In this document: positions 1 to 7,565 of the stretch, piece after piece
Layout: each line of letters opens with the position of its first letter
Position numbering within the stretch: the stretch's first letter is position 1
NCBI GenBank assembly: GCA_902786565.1
Contig: CADACW010000008.1
Span: 1-64,000 of the forward strand
Source: an uncultured Prevotellaceae bacterium
GTDB taxonomy: Bacteria; Bacteroidota; Bacteroidia; Bacteroidales; Bacteroidaceae
Length of the DNA stretch: 64,000 nucleotides
Direction of reading: 5' to 3'
The notes under the pieces: generated by a model
Told to the model about the DNA's origin: nothing
The model's input: only the letters and a program-made list of their open reading frames with translations
Databases searched by the model: none
Made by a program: the position numbers and the translations under genes

Positions 1-249
1 GGGGTGCTCCTTTATCCACAGCCCGTCGAAGAGCTTGTCGAAGTTGTCGGCCTCGTTCACGTCGTAGTAGGCCCTGAGCATGTTCAGGAAGATGCTCTTG
101 CCAAACCGGCGTGGCCGGATGAGGAAGAGGAAGTGGTCTGTGTCCTCCAGCCTCTGTATATACTCACTCTTGTCTACGAAGTAAAGGCTCTCCCTCCTCA
201 ACTGCTTGAAGTTGGAAATGCCGTAGGGTATGCGCTTGAAGTCTGCCAT
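1..249 (-). CDS. AAA-ATPase-like / PD-(D/E)XK family protein, N-terminal part (cut by window edge)
   Basis: Partial gene running off the left edge. The 83 visible residues begin MADFKRIPYG and contain the hallmarks of the Bacteroidota 'AAA-ATPase_like / DUF1703' family: a VDKS segment near residue 27 and the RPRRFGKS Walker-A-like motif near residue 46, followed by the family's LRAYY/FDKLFDG region. A complete relative lies at 47574-49157 on the same strand and shares the VDK and RPRRFGKS blocks. The family normally carries a C-terminal PD-(D/E)XK nuclease-like domain, here outside the window; its biological role is unknown. The start is fixed by a good promoter 18 nt upstream. The gene's 5' end and promoter overlap the 3' end of the preceding glycosyltransferase frame. 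Confidence 0.85.
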   Translation of the reverse strand, partial: MADFKRIPYGISNFKQLRRESLYFVDKSEYIQRLEDTDHFLFLIRPRRFGKSIFLNMLRAYYDVNEADNFDKLFDGLWIKEHP

Positions 250-1471
250 AGTCTGAAATTTTTCTGCAAATATACGACTTTTCTTCTACATTACCAAAAA
301 AATCGGTGGAGTTTTGCTTTTCAGCCTGCTGGATGAGGCGTTCAAACAAGTCCTTCCATTGCCCCATAATGGTTTCTTTAGCGTAGCGGGCCATGTGCTC
401 TTTAGCCTTTCGTCCCATCTGCCGTCGCAGGGTCTCATCCTCCATCAACAGGCAGACCTTGTCGGCAAAGGCCTCAATGTTACCGTCCTCCACAAGGAAA
501 CCATCCTCCTGGTCGGCGATGATATAGCGGGGGCCGCTGGGACAGTTGAACGAGACGCACGGCACTCCGCAGCCCATAGCCTCCTGGAGCACCACAGGGA
601 ACCCCTCGAAGCGAGAGGTTAACACGCACAGTGAGCTGGACATATACTCATGCTCCATGTCTTTCGTGGCCGGCATGAAGCGCACCTGCTGCTCCAGCCC
701 GTACTGCCTGACCCGACTCTTCAGCTCGTCAAGCATCGCTCCGGTACAGAACATCCGCAATGTCCAGTCAGGATGACGCCGGGCCACCCTCCGCCACACC
801 TCTATCAGTCTGTCGGGCGCTTTCTCATATTCAGCCCGTCCCACATAGATGACGCTCTTGGCCTGTAGTTTGTTCTCCTCCTCAGGATAGTACTGCACGG
901 CATTGTTGATGACCCGAACCCTTCTGACGGGCCGCCATAGCTTTTCCTCCAGATGGTTTAGTACCACTACCTCGTCAAACCGTTTGGCCGACGTGTCCAG
1001 CTGGTGCTCGATATAGGCCGCCAATATTTTATACACCCCACCTTGCAGCCGCAGATTGGGCAGGGCGCGGATGTTCTTCTTCGTGGTGTGCACTTCGGCA
1101 ATGGCTGCCTTGGCGAACTTCTTGTACAGCCGCACAAACTTGGCATCGCGACTGAAGGTGGAGACGACCACATCTGGACGAATCTCGGCCAAAGTCTTCG
1201 CAAGCGCTTTCTTGTATTTTCGCATCAGTTTCAGGTAGACCATCAGTCGCTTCAGCGGCCCATACTGGTACTGCTGGAAGAAATTGATGCCGAGGTCGGT
1301 CAGGTGGACCTTGTCGGAGAGCGGAAAGAAGGGCTCCAGCCCGTTCTGCGAGTCGGTCACCAAAAACACCTCGTAGCCCCAACGGTCAGCCATATAGTTG
1401 GCCTTGCTGATGATGATTTTGTCGGCCCCTCCTATATTTATAAAGGCAGGATAGACGTATGCTATTTTCAT
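164..1471 (-). CDS. glycosyltransferase family 4 protein
   Basis: Retaining GT-B fold glycosyltransferase, cytoplasmic, presumably adding a sugar to a surface glycan. The N-terminal Rossmann domain begins MKIAYVYPAF with an acceptor-side GGADK loop. The donor domain holds 'VGRAEYEKAPD' and the EX7E signature (FEGFPVVLQEAMGCGVP) near residue 287. The start at 1471 is chosen because it follows a promoter and begins the first conserved strand; the open frame continues far upstream but is not conserved-looking. It is a paralogue of the gene at 34922-36064 (shared KANY and 'LxDLxINF' segments). Oddity: the last 45 or so residues after 'LIQQAEKQ' are not family-like, follow a run of seven A (plus strand 296-302) and read through the next gene's promoter, so the true end may be near 290. 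Confidence 0.85.
   Translation of the reverse strand: MKIAYVYPAFINIGGADKIIISKANYMADRWGYEVFLVTDSQNGLEPFFPLSDKVHLTDLGINFFQQYQYGPLKRLMVYLKLMRKYKKALAKTLAEIRPDVVVSTFSRDAKFVRLYKKFAKAAIAEVHTTKKNIRALPNLRLQGGVYKILAAYIEHQLDTSAKRFDEVVVLNHLEEKLWRPVRRVRVINNAVQYYPEEENKLQAKSVIYVGRAEYEKAPDRLIEVWRRVARRHPDWTLRMFCTGAMLDELKSRVRQYGLEQQVRFMPATKDMEHEYMSSSLCVLTSRFEGFPVVLQEAMGCGVPCVSFNCPSGPRYIIADQEDGFLVEDGNIEAFADKVCLLMEDETLRRQMGRKAKEHMARYAKETIMGQWKDLFERLIQQAEKQNSTDFFGNVEEKSYICRKISDYGRLQAHTLRHFQLQAVEEGEPLLRRQE
267..298 (-). promoter_or_regulatory. Bacteroidota-type promoter for the partial AAA-ATPase-like gene
   Basis: On the minus strand TTTGG (294-298) is followed after exactly 19 nt by TATATTTG (267-274), matching the TTTG / TAnnTTTG consensus. 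The start codon at 249 lies 17 nt further on. The promoter sits inside the apparent C-terminal coding tail of the upstream glycosyltransferase frame. Confidence 0.65.
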
Positions 1472-1491
1472 TCGGTGGTCGATTTTTCTTG

Positions 1492-1523
1492 CAAATTTAC
1501 AGATTATTTCGGATATGGCAAAA
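1492..1523 (-). promoter_or_regulatory. promoter for the GT4 gene
   Basis: Minus strand reads TTTTG (1519-1523), 19 nt, TAAATTTG (1492-1499), then 20 nt to the ATG at 1471. It is back to back with the plus-strand promoter at 1538-1569, so the two glycosyltransferases diverge from one control region. Confidence 0.6.
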
Positions 1524-1537
1524 AAAAAAGCTAATTC

Positions 1538-1569
1538 TTTGGCCTTTCGCCCGACTTTTCGTAATTTTG
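1538..1569 (+). promoter_or_regulatory. promoter for the GT2 gene
   Basis: TTTGG (1538-1542) is separated by 19 nt from TAATTTTG (1562-1569), the Bacteroidota -33/-7 pair. It lies about 60 nt before the chosen ATG. Confidence 0.6.
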
Positions 1570-1630
1570 TCACCTGATTGCGGCGGAAGGGAGCTGAACT
1601 TCCACTCCTGATGTGCCAAAAGACCAACCG

Positions 1631-2545
1631 ATGATGGTGAAAGTTAGTGTGATATTGCCAGTCTACAACGTGGGGCCCTATCTTGACGAGGCGCTGCTCT
1701 CCCTGACCAACCAGACGCTCAGGGAGATTGAAATCATTGCCGTGAACGATGGGTCGACAGACAACAGCGAGGATATTTTGCGCCGGCACCAGGCCAGCGA
1801 CCCGCGCATCCGCTATTTCAACCAGACCAATCAAGGGCAGTCGGCCGCCCGCAATCTGGCCTTGCAACACGCCACGGGGCAGTACATCTATTTTATGGAC
1901 TCTGACGATGTGATTGCCCCCGACGCACTGGCGGCGTGCTATGCTTACATTGAGCAGACGGGGGCCGACTTCATATTCTTTGACGGCGACGAGATGCTTG
2001 AAGAGGGGGCCAAGCCGCTGTCGTGGAACTACCGCCGTACCAGTCTGGTGGAAGAGGGCCGGCGATACCGTGGCGACCAGCTGCTCCAAACGATGCTCGA
2101 CCGCCAGAAGCACAACTGCGTGGTGTGGCTGCTGTTCATCCGCCGGGCATACGTGGAGCGCATCGGGCTGTCGTTCTACAATGGCATCATCCACGAAGAC
2201 GAACTCTATACCGTGCTGCTCACCATCCAGAGCAACAATGTCTACGCCCTGCAGCGCACGTTTGTGAAGCACCGCGTCAGACGGGCGTCGACCATGGGCA
2301 TCGGCTACTCCAAGCGCAACGTCAACTGCTATCTCACGGTCATTGACGAACTGCTGAAGTTCCAGCCCTCGCCGCTGATAGACAAGTATGCCCGCTACAC
2401 GCTGGAAAAGGTGTTCTACACCGCCCACCTGATACCTTTCGGCCAGAAGCCGGCAGTGTTCTGGCGGGCGGTGCGCTCAGGCTATCTGAAGTACATCGGG
2501 CTGAAGTCGGCTTTGGCCTTCTGGCTGAAGCGGAAACACCGCTGA
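1631..2545 (+). CDS. glycosyltransferase family 2 protein
   Basis: Inverting GT-A fold glycosyltransferase of about 304 residues. The N-terminal strand VSVILPVYNVG, the VNDGSTDNS nucleotide-binding segment, 'GQSAARNLAL' and the DXD-type metal motif MDSDD near residue 92 are all present in family order. The reading frame also allows a GTG at 1613, but the ATG pair at 1631/1634 immediately precedes the first conserved strand and is preferred. It is divergent from the GT4 gene and probably acts in the same surface-glycan assembly. The acceptor and sugar cannot be told from sequence. Confidence 0.88.
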   Translation: MMVKVSVILPVYNVGPYLDEALLSLTNQTLREIEIIAVNDGSTDNSEDILRRHQASDPRIRYFNQTNQGQSAARNLALQHATGQYIYFMDSDDVIAPDALAACYAYIEQTGADFIFFDGDEMLEEGAKPLSWNYRRTSLVEEGRRYRGDQLLQTMLDRQKHNCVVWLLFIRRAYVERIGLSFYNGIIHEDELYTVLLTIQSNNVYALQRTFVKHRVRRASTMGIGYSKRNVNCYLTVIDELLKFQPSPLIDKYARYTLEKVFYTAHLIPFGQKPAVFWRAVRSGYLKYIGLKSALAFWLKRKHR

Positions 2546-2573
2546 ACACTTTTTGTATGTTTTCAGTCAAATA

Positions 2574-2605
2574 TTTGGCTGTTTGGAAATATTGTGCTAA
2601 CTTTG
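2574..2605 (+). promoter_or_regulatory. promoter for the dockerin-bearing glycosidase
   Basis: TTTGG (2574-2578), 19 nt, TAACTTTG (2598-2605). The ATG at 2636 follows by 30 nt, which argues against the earlier in-frame ATG at 2594, since that codon lies upstream of the -7 box. Confidence 0.65.
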
Positions 2606-2635
2606 CAGCAGCTAAACTATTACCCATCAATCGAT

Positions 2636-5365
2636 ATGGAAAAACCAAGACTATGGCTCGCCGCGCTGGTGCTGGCGTGCGGGCTGACGGCAGAAGCCCA
2701 GGAGCAGGGCGTGCGCTCATCGTCGAGCATGTACTTAAACGCACAGGCAAAGGCCGATGTGACCATCCCCTTTGCCGTGGACGCCGAGGGCGTGCGCTAT
2801 CAGCCCACGTGGGGGCTTGACCTGCAGTGGATCAACGAGCAGAACCTGCGCAAGGGCGTGCGCCACATGGGCAGAGAGAATGTGGGCATAGGCCGCTCGG
2901 GATTCAGAGCCACCGAGGCACTGACCAACGACACCGGCCTGGGCAACGACCAGATCAACTATCTGCGGCAGCGCAGCAATCTCTTCAACACCGTCTGCGG
3001 GGCCACGCTGCCCCTGGTGCTCACTGCCGACCAGGAGCCCGGGGCCGTGAGCTACTATGTGACCAACAAGAGCTGCAACACCGCCCATTGGGCCGCTATG
3101 ATCAATGCCCACGTGGAGTGGATGCAGAAGAACACCCAGCACCCCATTGTGGGCGTGTCGCCCTACAACGAGCCCGACTACTGGACGGTAGAGGAGGGCG
3201 CCACCGTGGCCAAGCAGGCAGACGTGGCCAAGCGGCTGCGGGAGAACTACCCCGCACTGGAGGGCGTGGCCATAGTGGGCGGCAACACGCTGAACAACGA
3301 CAAGGCGCTGGAGTGGTACCAGACGGGCAAGGCCTACTACGACTGGGGCAACACCCACCAGCTGGCCGGGTCGTTTGACACTTTTGCACAGTTCTTCCAG
3401 CAACTGAAGGCCGACGGCAAGACGGGCTATGCCGACGAGATGCACAACGTGGGCGAGGCCATGGCCGGACTGGAATATGGCATGACCGTGGGCATCTGGT
3501 GGGGATTCGACAGCCGCGCCCGTGGCGAATTTTGCGACATCAGCCGCCACGGCCGGCGCCTGGCCTACGGTGAGCACCGCGCCAACTGGACGGCAGCATC
3601 GGTCTACCGCCACGACGACGGCCGCGTCAAGGCATTCATAGGCAGCAGCGAGCGGCAGGCCAAGACCACCGCCTACCAGCTGCTCTCCACCGACCGCGAC
3701 GTCTACTACGACAGCCGTGGCCCCCTGCGCGAGGTGTGTGTGGAGATTCCCGGCGGCACGGGTTATCAGACCGGACAGACCAATGCCGAGCGCGTGGTAG
3801 ACATCACGTGGGGGGCCGACGTGCCCCGCACGGCCATCGAAGAGGGCAACTACAGGCTGGTGAACAGGGCCACAGGCACCTATCTCAATGCCTCCACATC
3901 AAGCATCACCATGCAGAAGAATTTCCCCAAGTCGCTCACTCAGCAGTGGCACGTCAAGCCCATCGACTCCCGCATTGGCGGCGACTTCAGCTTCTACGAC
4001 ATAGAGAATGTGGGCACCGCCCATCTGCACATCAATGTGCAGAATTTCTCCACCATCGACGGAGCCAAGGTGATTCCCTACAGCACCAACACCAAGCCCG
4101 ACAGCAACGAGCAGTGGTATCTGGACTATGCCGGCGACGGCTTCTACTACATCCGCTGCCGCGAGACGGCCCTCTATCTCACCACCAAGTCGTCGGCGGG
4201 AAGCAACGGCATTGGCGTGCAGACCAATGTGCTGCAGGCCGACTCGGCATTGCGGCTCCGCCAGATGTGGCGCCTGCTGCCCGCCGGCGTGGTCTACGAC
4301 GCTGTGGCTCCCGCACAGCCCGCGGGGCTCACCGCCACGGCCCAGTCGGCATCGGTGCGGCTCACCTGGCAGTCGGTTGCCGACAAGGACCTGCTCGGCT
4401 ACACCATCCTGAGGGCCGACGCCGCCGCCGAGGGGCCTGATGCCTGGAACACCATTGCACGCGGCATTGCCGACACCTGTTTCGTGGACAATGGCTGTTG
4501 CCCCGGCCACCAATATATATATAAGGTGATGGCCCTCGACCAGTCACTCAACCTCTCGGCACCCAGCGAGACGGCTCAGGCGCAGCCGGGCGGATGGGCC
4601 GCCATGACAGCCCGCTGGGCCTTCGACGGCACACTCTTCGACGACACCGAGAATATGATGGACGCCAGCGTTAACGGCGACACCGTCTACGTAGACGGGC
4701 GCGGCGACGGCGGCAAGGCCCTCAGCCTGAACACCAAACGGTATGCCCAGCTGCCCTACGAGGTGGCCTGCAACGACGAGATGACCTTCTGCGCCTGGGT
4801 CAACTGGCGCAGCTCCTCGGCCTGGCAGCGCATCTTCGACTTCGGTTGCAGCACCTCTCAGTATATGTTCCTCACGCCCAGCAATGGCTCCATCATGCGT
4901 TTTGCCATCAAGAACGGTGACGACGAGCAGACCGTAGACTGCCCCAGCAAGCTCACAGTCTTCAAGTGGCACCATGTGGCCGTGACCTTGGGCCAGGGCC
5001 AGGCCACCATCTACGTCGATGGCGAGCCGGTGGCCACCGGAGCCGTCAGCATCAAGCCCAGCGACGTCCGCCCCGTGCTCAACTACCTGGGCCGGAGCCA
5101 GTTCCTGTCGGACCCCTTCTTTACTGGCTATATAGACGATGTGCGCATCTATAACCATGCCCTCACTGCCGATGACGTGCTGGCCGTGATGAACGGGCTG
5201 AAAGGCGATGTGAACGAAGATGGCACCCTCGACGTGGCCGACATTTCCACAGTCATCAGTATGATGGCCAATGGCAGCACCAGCCAGACTGCCGACGTGA
5301 ATGGCGACGGCAAGGTGGATGTGGCCGATATTTCCACCATCATAACCATTATGGCTAACAGGTAG
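2636..5365 (+). CDS. secreted multi-domain glycoside hydrolase (clan GH-A-like) with RICIN, FN3, LamG and C-terminal dockerin
   Basis: Secreted 909-residue modular protein. Order seen: signal peptide (1 to about 22); TIM-barrel-like catalytic region (about 30-400) with NEPD, Glu179 as candidate acid/base, and DEMHN, Glu268 as candidate nucleophile; RICIN beta-trefoil (about 402-548, NEQWYL); fibronectin type III (about 558-655); LamG/concanavalin-like domain (about 657-850, IDDVRIYNHAL); dockerin (856-909) with two calcium repeats DVNEDGTLDVAD and DVNGDGKVDVAD. I cannot assign the catalytic region to a numbered family; GH30-like is the closest impression. No susC/susD accompanies it. The dockerin is the odd element in an organism group without classical cellulosomes; see the cohesin-like proteins 2 kb downstream. 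Confidence 0.8.
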   Translation: MEKPRLWLAALVLACGLTAEAQEQGVRSSSSMYLNAQAKADVTIPFAVDAEGVRYQPTWGLDLQWINEQNLRKGVRHMGRENVGIGRSGFRATEALTNDTGLGNDQINYLRQRSNLFNTVCGATLPLVLTADQEPGAVSYYVTNKSCNTAHWAAMINAHVEWMQKNTQHPIVGVSPYNEPDYWTVEEGATVAKQADVAKRLRENYPALEGVAIVGGNTLNNDKALEWYQTGKAYYDWGNTHQLAGSFDTFAQFFQQLKADGKTGYADEMHNVGEAMAGLEYGMTVGIWWGFDSRARGEFCDISRHGRRLAYGEHRANWTAASVYRHDDGRVKAFIGSSERQAKTTAYQLLSTDRDVYYDSRGPLREVCVEIPGGTGYQTGQTNAERVVDITWGADVPRTAIEEGNYRLVNRATGTYLNASTSSITMQKNFPKSLTQQWHVKPIDSRIGGDFSFYDIENVGTAHLHINVQNFSTIDGAKVIPYSTNTKPDSNEQWYLDYAGDGFYYIRCRETALYLTTKSSAGSNGIGVQTNVLQADSALRLRQMWRLLPAGVVYDAVAPAQPAGLTATAQSASVRLTWQSVADKDLLGYTILRADAAAEGPDAWNTIARGIADTCFVDNGCCPGHQYIYKVMALDQSLNLSAPSETAQAQPGGWAAMTARWAFDGTLFDDTENMMDASVNGDTVYVDGRGDGGKALSLNTKRYAQLPYEVACNDEMTFCAWVNWRSSSAWQRIFDFGCSTSQYMFLTPSNGSIMRFAIKNGDDEQTVDCPSKLTVFKWHHVAVTLGQGQATIYVDGEPVATGAVSIKPSDVRPVLNYLGRSQFLSDPFFTGYIDDVRIYNHALTADDVLAVMNGLKGDVNEDGTLDVADISTVISMMANGSTSQTADVNGDGKVDVADISTIITIMANR

Positions 5366-5400
5366 AGCGTAGACGATAGTTCATGCCCTGGCGGCTGAGT

Positions 5401-5430
5401 GCCGTTTTTGTCAATATTTTCTAAAACGGC
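5401..5430 (+). terminator. possible terminator hairpin after the glycosidase
   Basis: Eight-base arms GCCGTTTT (5401-5408) and AAAACGGC (5423-5430) lie 36 nt after the stop codon. There is no U-run directly after it, so this is weak. It precedes the tandem hairpin array at 5438-5520. Confidence 0.35.
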
Positions 5431-5437
5431 CGAAATA

Positions 5438-5520
5438 CCCCCCTAAAAGATAAATGCCTTTTATCTCGGAGATAAAAGGCACTTATCTCCGAGATAAAAG
5501 GCACTTATCTCTGAGTCCGC
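5438..5520. repeat. tandem 22-nt hairpin array, locus A (three units)
   Basis: Three units start at 5447, 5469 and 5491, exactly 22 nt apart. Each is a 7-nt arm, a 7-nt loop and a 7-nt arm: AAGATAA/TTATCTC with loop ATGCCTT, then GAGATAA/TTATCTC with loop AAGGCAC twice. A C-run (5438-5443) and GAGTCCGC (5513-5520) flank the array and recur, inverted, at locus C. It lies between two convergent genes. The C/G-run side faces the 3' end of the upstream gene, as at loci C and D. Confidence 0.85.
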
Positions 5521-5578
5521 TTTACCCTCCCTTTAAGTATGTAAAATATTTTTGATTACCGCCTTGCCTTTAAAACTT

Positions 5579-5648
5579 GAAATTCTTAATTCCTAATTCT
5601 TACTCGCCGCAGGCGATAACTCTTAATTCTTAATTCTAAATTCTTAAT
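5579..5648. repeat. AATTCTT heptamer array
   Basis: Repeated AATTCTT-type 7-mers (with AATTCCT and AATTCTA variants) fill most of 5579-5648, interrupted by a short GC-rich stretch around 5603-5613. It abuts the 3' end of the convergent phosphatase gene. The remainder of the 284-nt gap 5366-5649 holds only the hairpin at 5401, array A and AT-rich DNA. Confidence 0.7.
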
Positions 5649-5649
5649 T

Positions 5650-6297
5650 TCACAAAATCAGTTCCCGCGGCGTCGCGGCAAAGGCGGTGGCACCGTGGGC
5701 CAGCAGGAAGTCGCGGTCGCGAAATCCCCAAAGCACGCTGATGCAGGGCAGCCCGGCGTTGCGGGCCGTGGCAATGTCTACATCGCTGTCGCCCACATAG
5801 ACGGCCCCTTCGCGGCTGGCGCCCAGTTGTCGCAGAGCCTCCGCCACCGTGTCGGGTGCGGGCTTCTTGCGCACACCGGCAGCCTCGTTCTCGCCGATGG
5901 CCGCCTCGATGGTGTCGGCGAAGAAGTGTCGGCACAACTCCTGGGTGGCGGCGTGCAGCTTGTTGCTCACCACGGCCAGACGCTTGCCCCGGCGGCGCAG
6001 CTCCGCCAGCACCTCCGGGATGCCGGGGTAGGGCAGGGTGGTGTCGAGCGAATGTGCCATATAGTGCTCGCGAAAGGTCTGGAAGGTGGGCTCGAAGTCT
6101 GGATTCTCTTCGCCGCCGGGAATGGCCCGCGTCATCAGCAGGCGCACGCCGTTGCCCACAAAGCGGCGCACGTCGTCGGTGCTGTGTTCGGCCATGCCGT
6201 GCTGCCGCAGGGCAAAGTTCACCGATGCAGTCAGGTCGTTCAGGGTGTTCAGCAGTGTCCCGTCGAGGTCAAATATATAGGTGTCGTATGCTTTCAT
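5650..6297 (-). CDS. gph: HAD-superfamily hydrolase, phosphoglycolate phosphatase-like
   Basis: Cytoplasmic phosphatase of 215 residues in the Gph/PGP group of the HAD superfamily. Motif I is DLDGTLLNT near residue 9, motif II is the VVSNK segment, a Lys-Pro-Ala-Pro (KPAPD) motif III follows, and motif IV is GDSDVDI. Substrate could be 2-phosphoglycolate or another small phosphomonoester. The ATG at 6297 is chosen over the longer open frame because a TAACTTTG -7 box sits directly upstream. It is transcribed divergently from mltG. Confidence 0.8.
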   Translation of the reverse strand: MKAYDTYIFDLDGTLLNTLNDLTASVNFALRQHGMAEHSTDDVRRFVGNGVRLLMTRAIPGGEENPDFEPTFQTFREHYMAHSLDTTLPYPGIPEVLAELRRRGKRLAVVSNKLHAATQELCRHFFADTIEAAIGENEAAGVRKKPAPDTVAEALRQLGASREGAVYVGDSDVDIATARNAGLPCISVLWGFRDRDFLLAHGATAFAATPRELIL

Positions 6298-6301
6298 CGC
6301 T

Positions 6302-6309
6302 GCAAAGTT
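6302..6309 (-). promoter_or_regulatory. -7 element for the HAD phosphatase gene
   Basis: Minus-strand TAACTTTG immediately before the ATG at 6297, implying a leader of only a few nucleotides. No clear TTTG partner 19 nt upstream. Confidence 0.45.
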
Positions 6310-6328
6310 ACGCATATTTTCCAATTTA

Positions 6329-6360
6329 TTTGGCTCTTTCGCTGAAAAATTGTAATTTTG
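6329..6360 (+). promoter_or_regulatory. promoter for mltG
   Basis: TTTGG (6329-6333), 19 nt, TAATTTTG (6353-6360); ATG of mltG 25 nt downstream. Confidence 0.65.
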
Positions 6361-6385
6361 CACCCTCAATAATTGACATAAGAAT

Positions 6386-7396
6386 ATGACGAAACAAAGC
6401 AAACTGAAAAGCATGAAGGCCAAATACTATCTCATACCGGCGGCGGCCTGCCTCGCGGCCATTGCCGTACTGGGATATTATTATTTCTTGACGCCATTCC
6501 TTGACTCGTCCGAAACGGAGTATGTCTACATCGACAGCGACGACACGCCCGACTCGCTCTATGCCAAGTTGGAGCCAATCGGCTCTGGCCACGGCATCAC
6601 AGGCTTCCGCACACTGATGCGCCATACGGGCAGCGAGCAGCGGTTGCGCACCGGACGCTATGCCCTGACCCCTTCGATGACCACCGTCGATGTGTTCCGC
6701 CGTCTGCGCAGCGGGCGGCAGGAACCCATCCGCCTCACTATCCCCGAAGTGCGCACCATGCCACAGCTGGCAGCCCGGCTGGCCCAGAAGCTGATGCTCG
6801 ACAGCGCCACCATCGCCAGCCGTCTGACGGGCGACACCGCGGCTTGCCTCTTTGTGCCAAACACCTACGAGGTCTACTGGAACGTCAGCATCGATGGGCT
6901 CCTCTCGCGCATGAAGCGTGAGCACGATGCCTTCTGGAACTCCACCCGCCGCAGTCTGGCCCACAACGTGGGGCTCACACCCAACGAGGTGTGCACCCTG
7001 GCCAGCATCGTCGACGAAGAGACGACCAACGAGGCCGAGAAGCCCATGGTGGCAGCCATGTATCTCAACCGCCTGCGCATAGGCATGCCCCTGCAGGCCG
7101 ACCCTACGGTGAAGTTCGCACTCGGCGACTTCACCTTGCGCCGCATCTACAATGCCCATCTCGAAGTGGAGAGCCCTTATAATACATATAAGTACGCGGG
7201 ACTGCCCCCCGGACCCATCAAGATTGCCAGCGTCAAGGGCATCGACGCCGTGCTGCACCCGGCCAATCACAACTATCTTTATATGTGCGCCAAGGAAGAC
7301 TTTTCCGGCACGCACAATTTTGCCAGGACCTACTCCGAGCATCTGCTCAATGCCGCCCGCTACGCTCGTGCACTCAACCAGCGGGGCATCAAGTAG
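6386..7396 (+). CDS. mltG: endolytic murein transglycosylase MltG
   Basis: Inner-membrane lytic transglycosylase (YceG family, 336 residues) that cleaves nascent glycan strands in the periplasm. One N-terminal membrane segment (about residues 14-34) is followed by a LysM-like region and the catalytic domain with SIVDEET near residue 210, whose Glu before Thr aligns with the catalytic Glu of E. coli MltG. The conserved substrate-groove blocks 'AAMYLNRLRIGMPLQADPT' and 'SPYNTYKYAGLPPGPI' follow. The length matches the family. It stands alone behind its own promoter. Confidence 0.93.
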   Translation: MTKQSKLKSMKAKYYLIPAAACLAAIAVLGYYYFLTPFLDSSETEYVYIDSDDTPDSLYAKLEPIGSGHGITGFRTLMRHTGSEQRLRTGRYALTPSMTTVDVFRRLRSGRQEPIRLTIPEVRTMPQLAARLAQKLMLDSATIASRLTGDTAACLFVPNTYEVYWNVSIDGLLSRMKREHDAFWNSTRRSLAHNVGLTPNEVCTLASIVDEETTNEAEKPMVAAMYLNRLRIGMPLQADPTVKFALGDFTLRRIYNAHLEVESPYNTYKYAGLPPGPIKIASVKGIDAVLHPANHNYLYMCAKEDFSGTHNFARTYSEHLLNAARYARALNQRGIK

Positions 7397-7458
7397 TAAC
7401 TGCCATTCTATCCATTATGTCCATTTTGGCGGCCAAAACGAAAAAAATGGTGAAAATA

Positions 7459-7490
7459 TTTGGAGGTCTCAAAATTTATGTCTATCTTTG
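7459..7490 (+). promoter_or_regulatory. promoter of the cohesin-like operon
   Basis: TTTGG (7459-7463), 19 nt, TATCTTTG (7483-7490), leaving a leader of about 70 nt before the ATG at 7566. Confidence 0.65.
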
Positions 7491-7565
7491 CACCGAAATA
7501 TAGGCAGACTGAACCTAATTCAAACGAGAAAATAATATTAAGTATAACTAAAAAAACGATCAATT

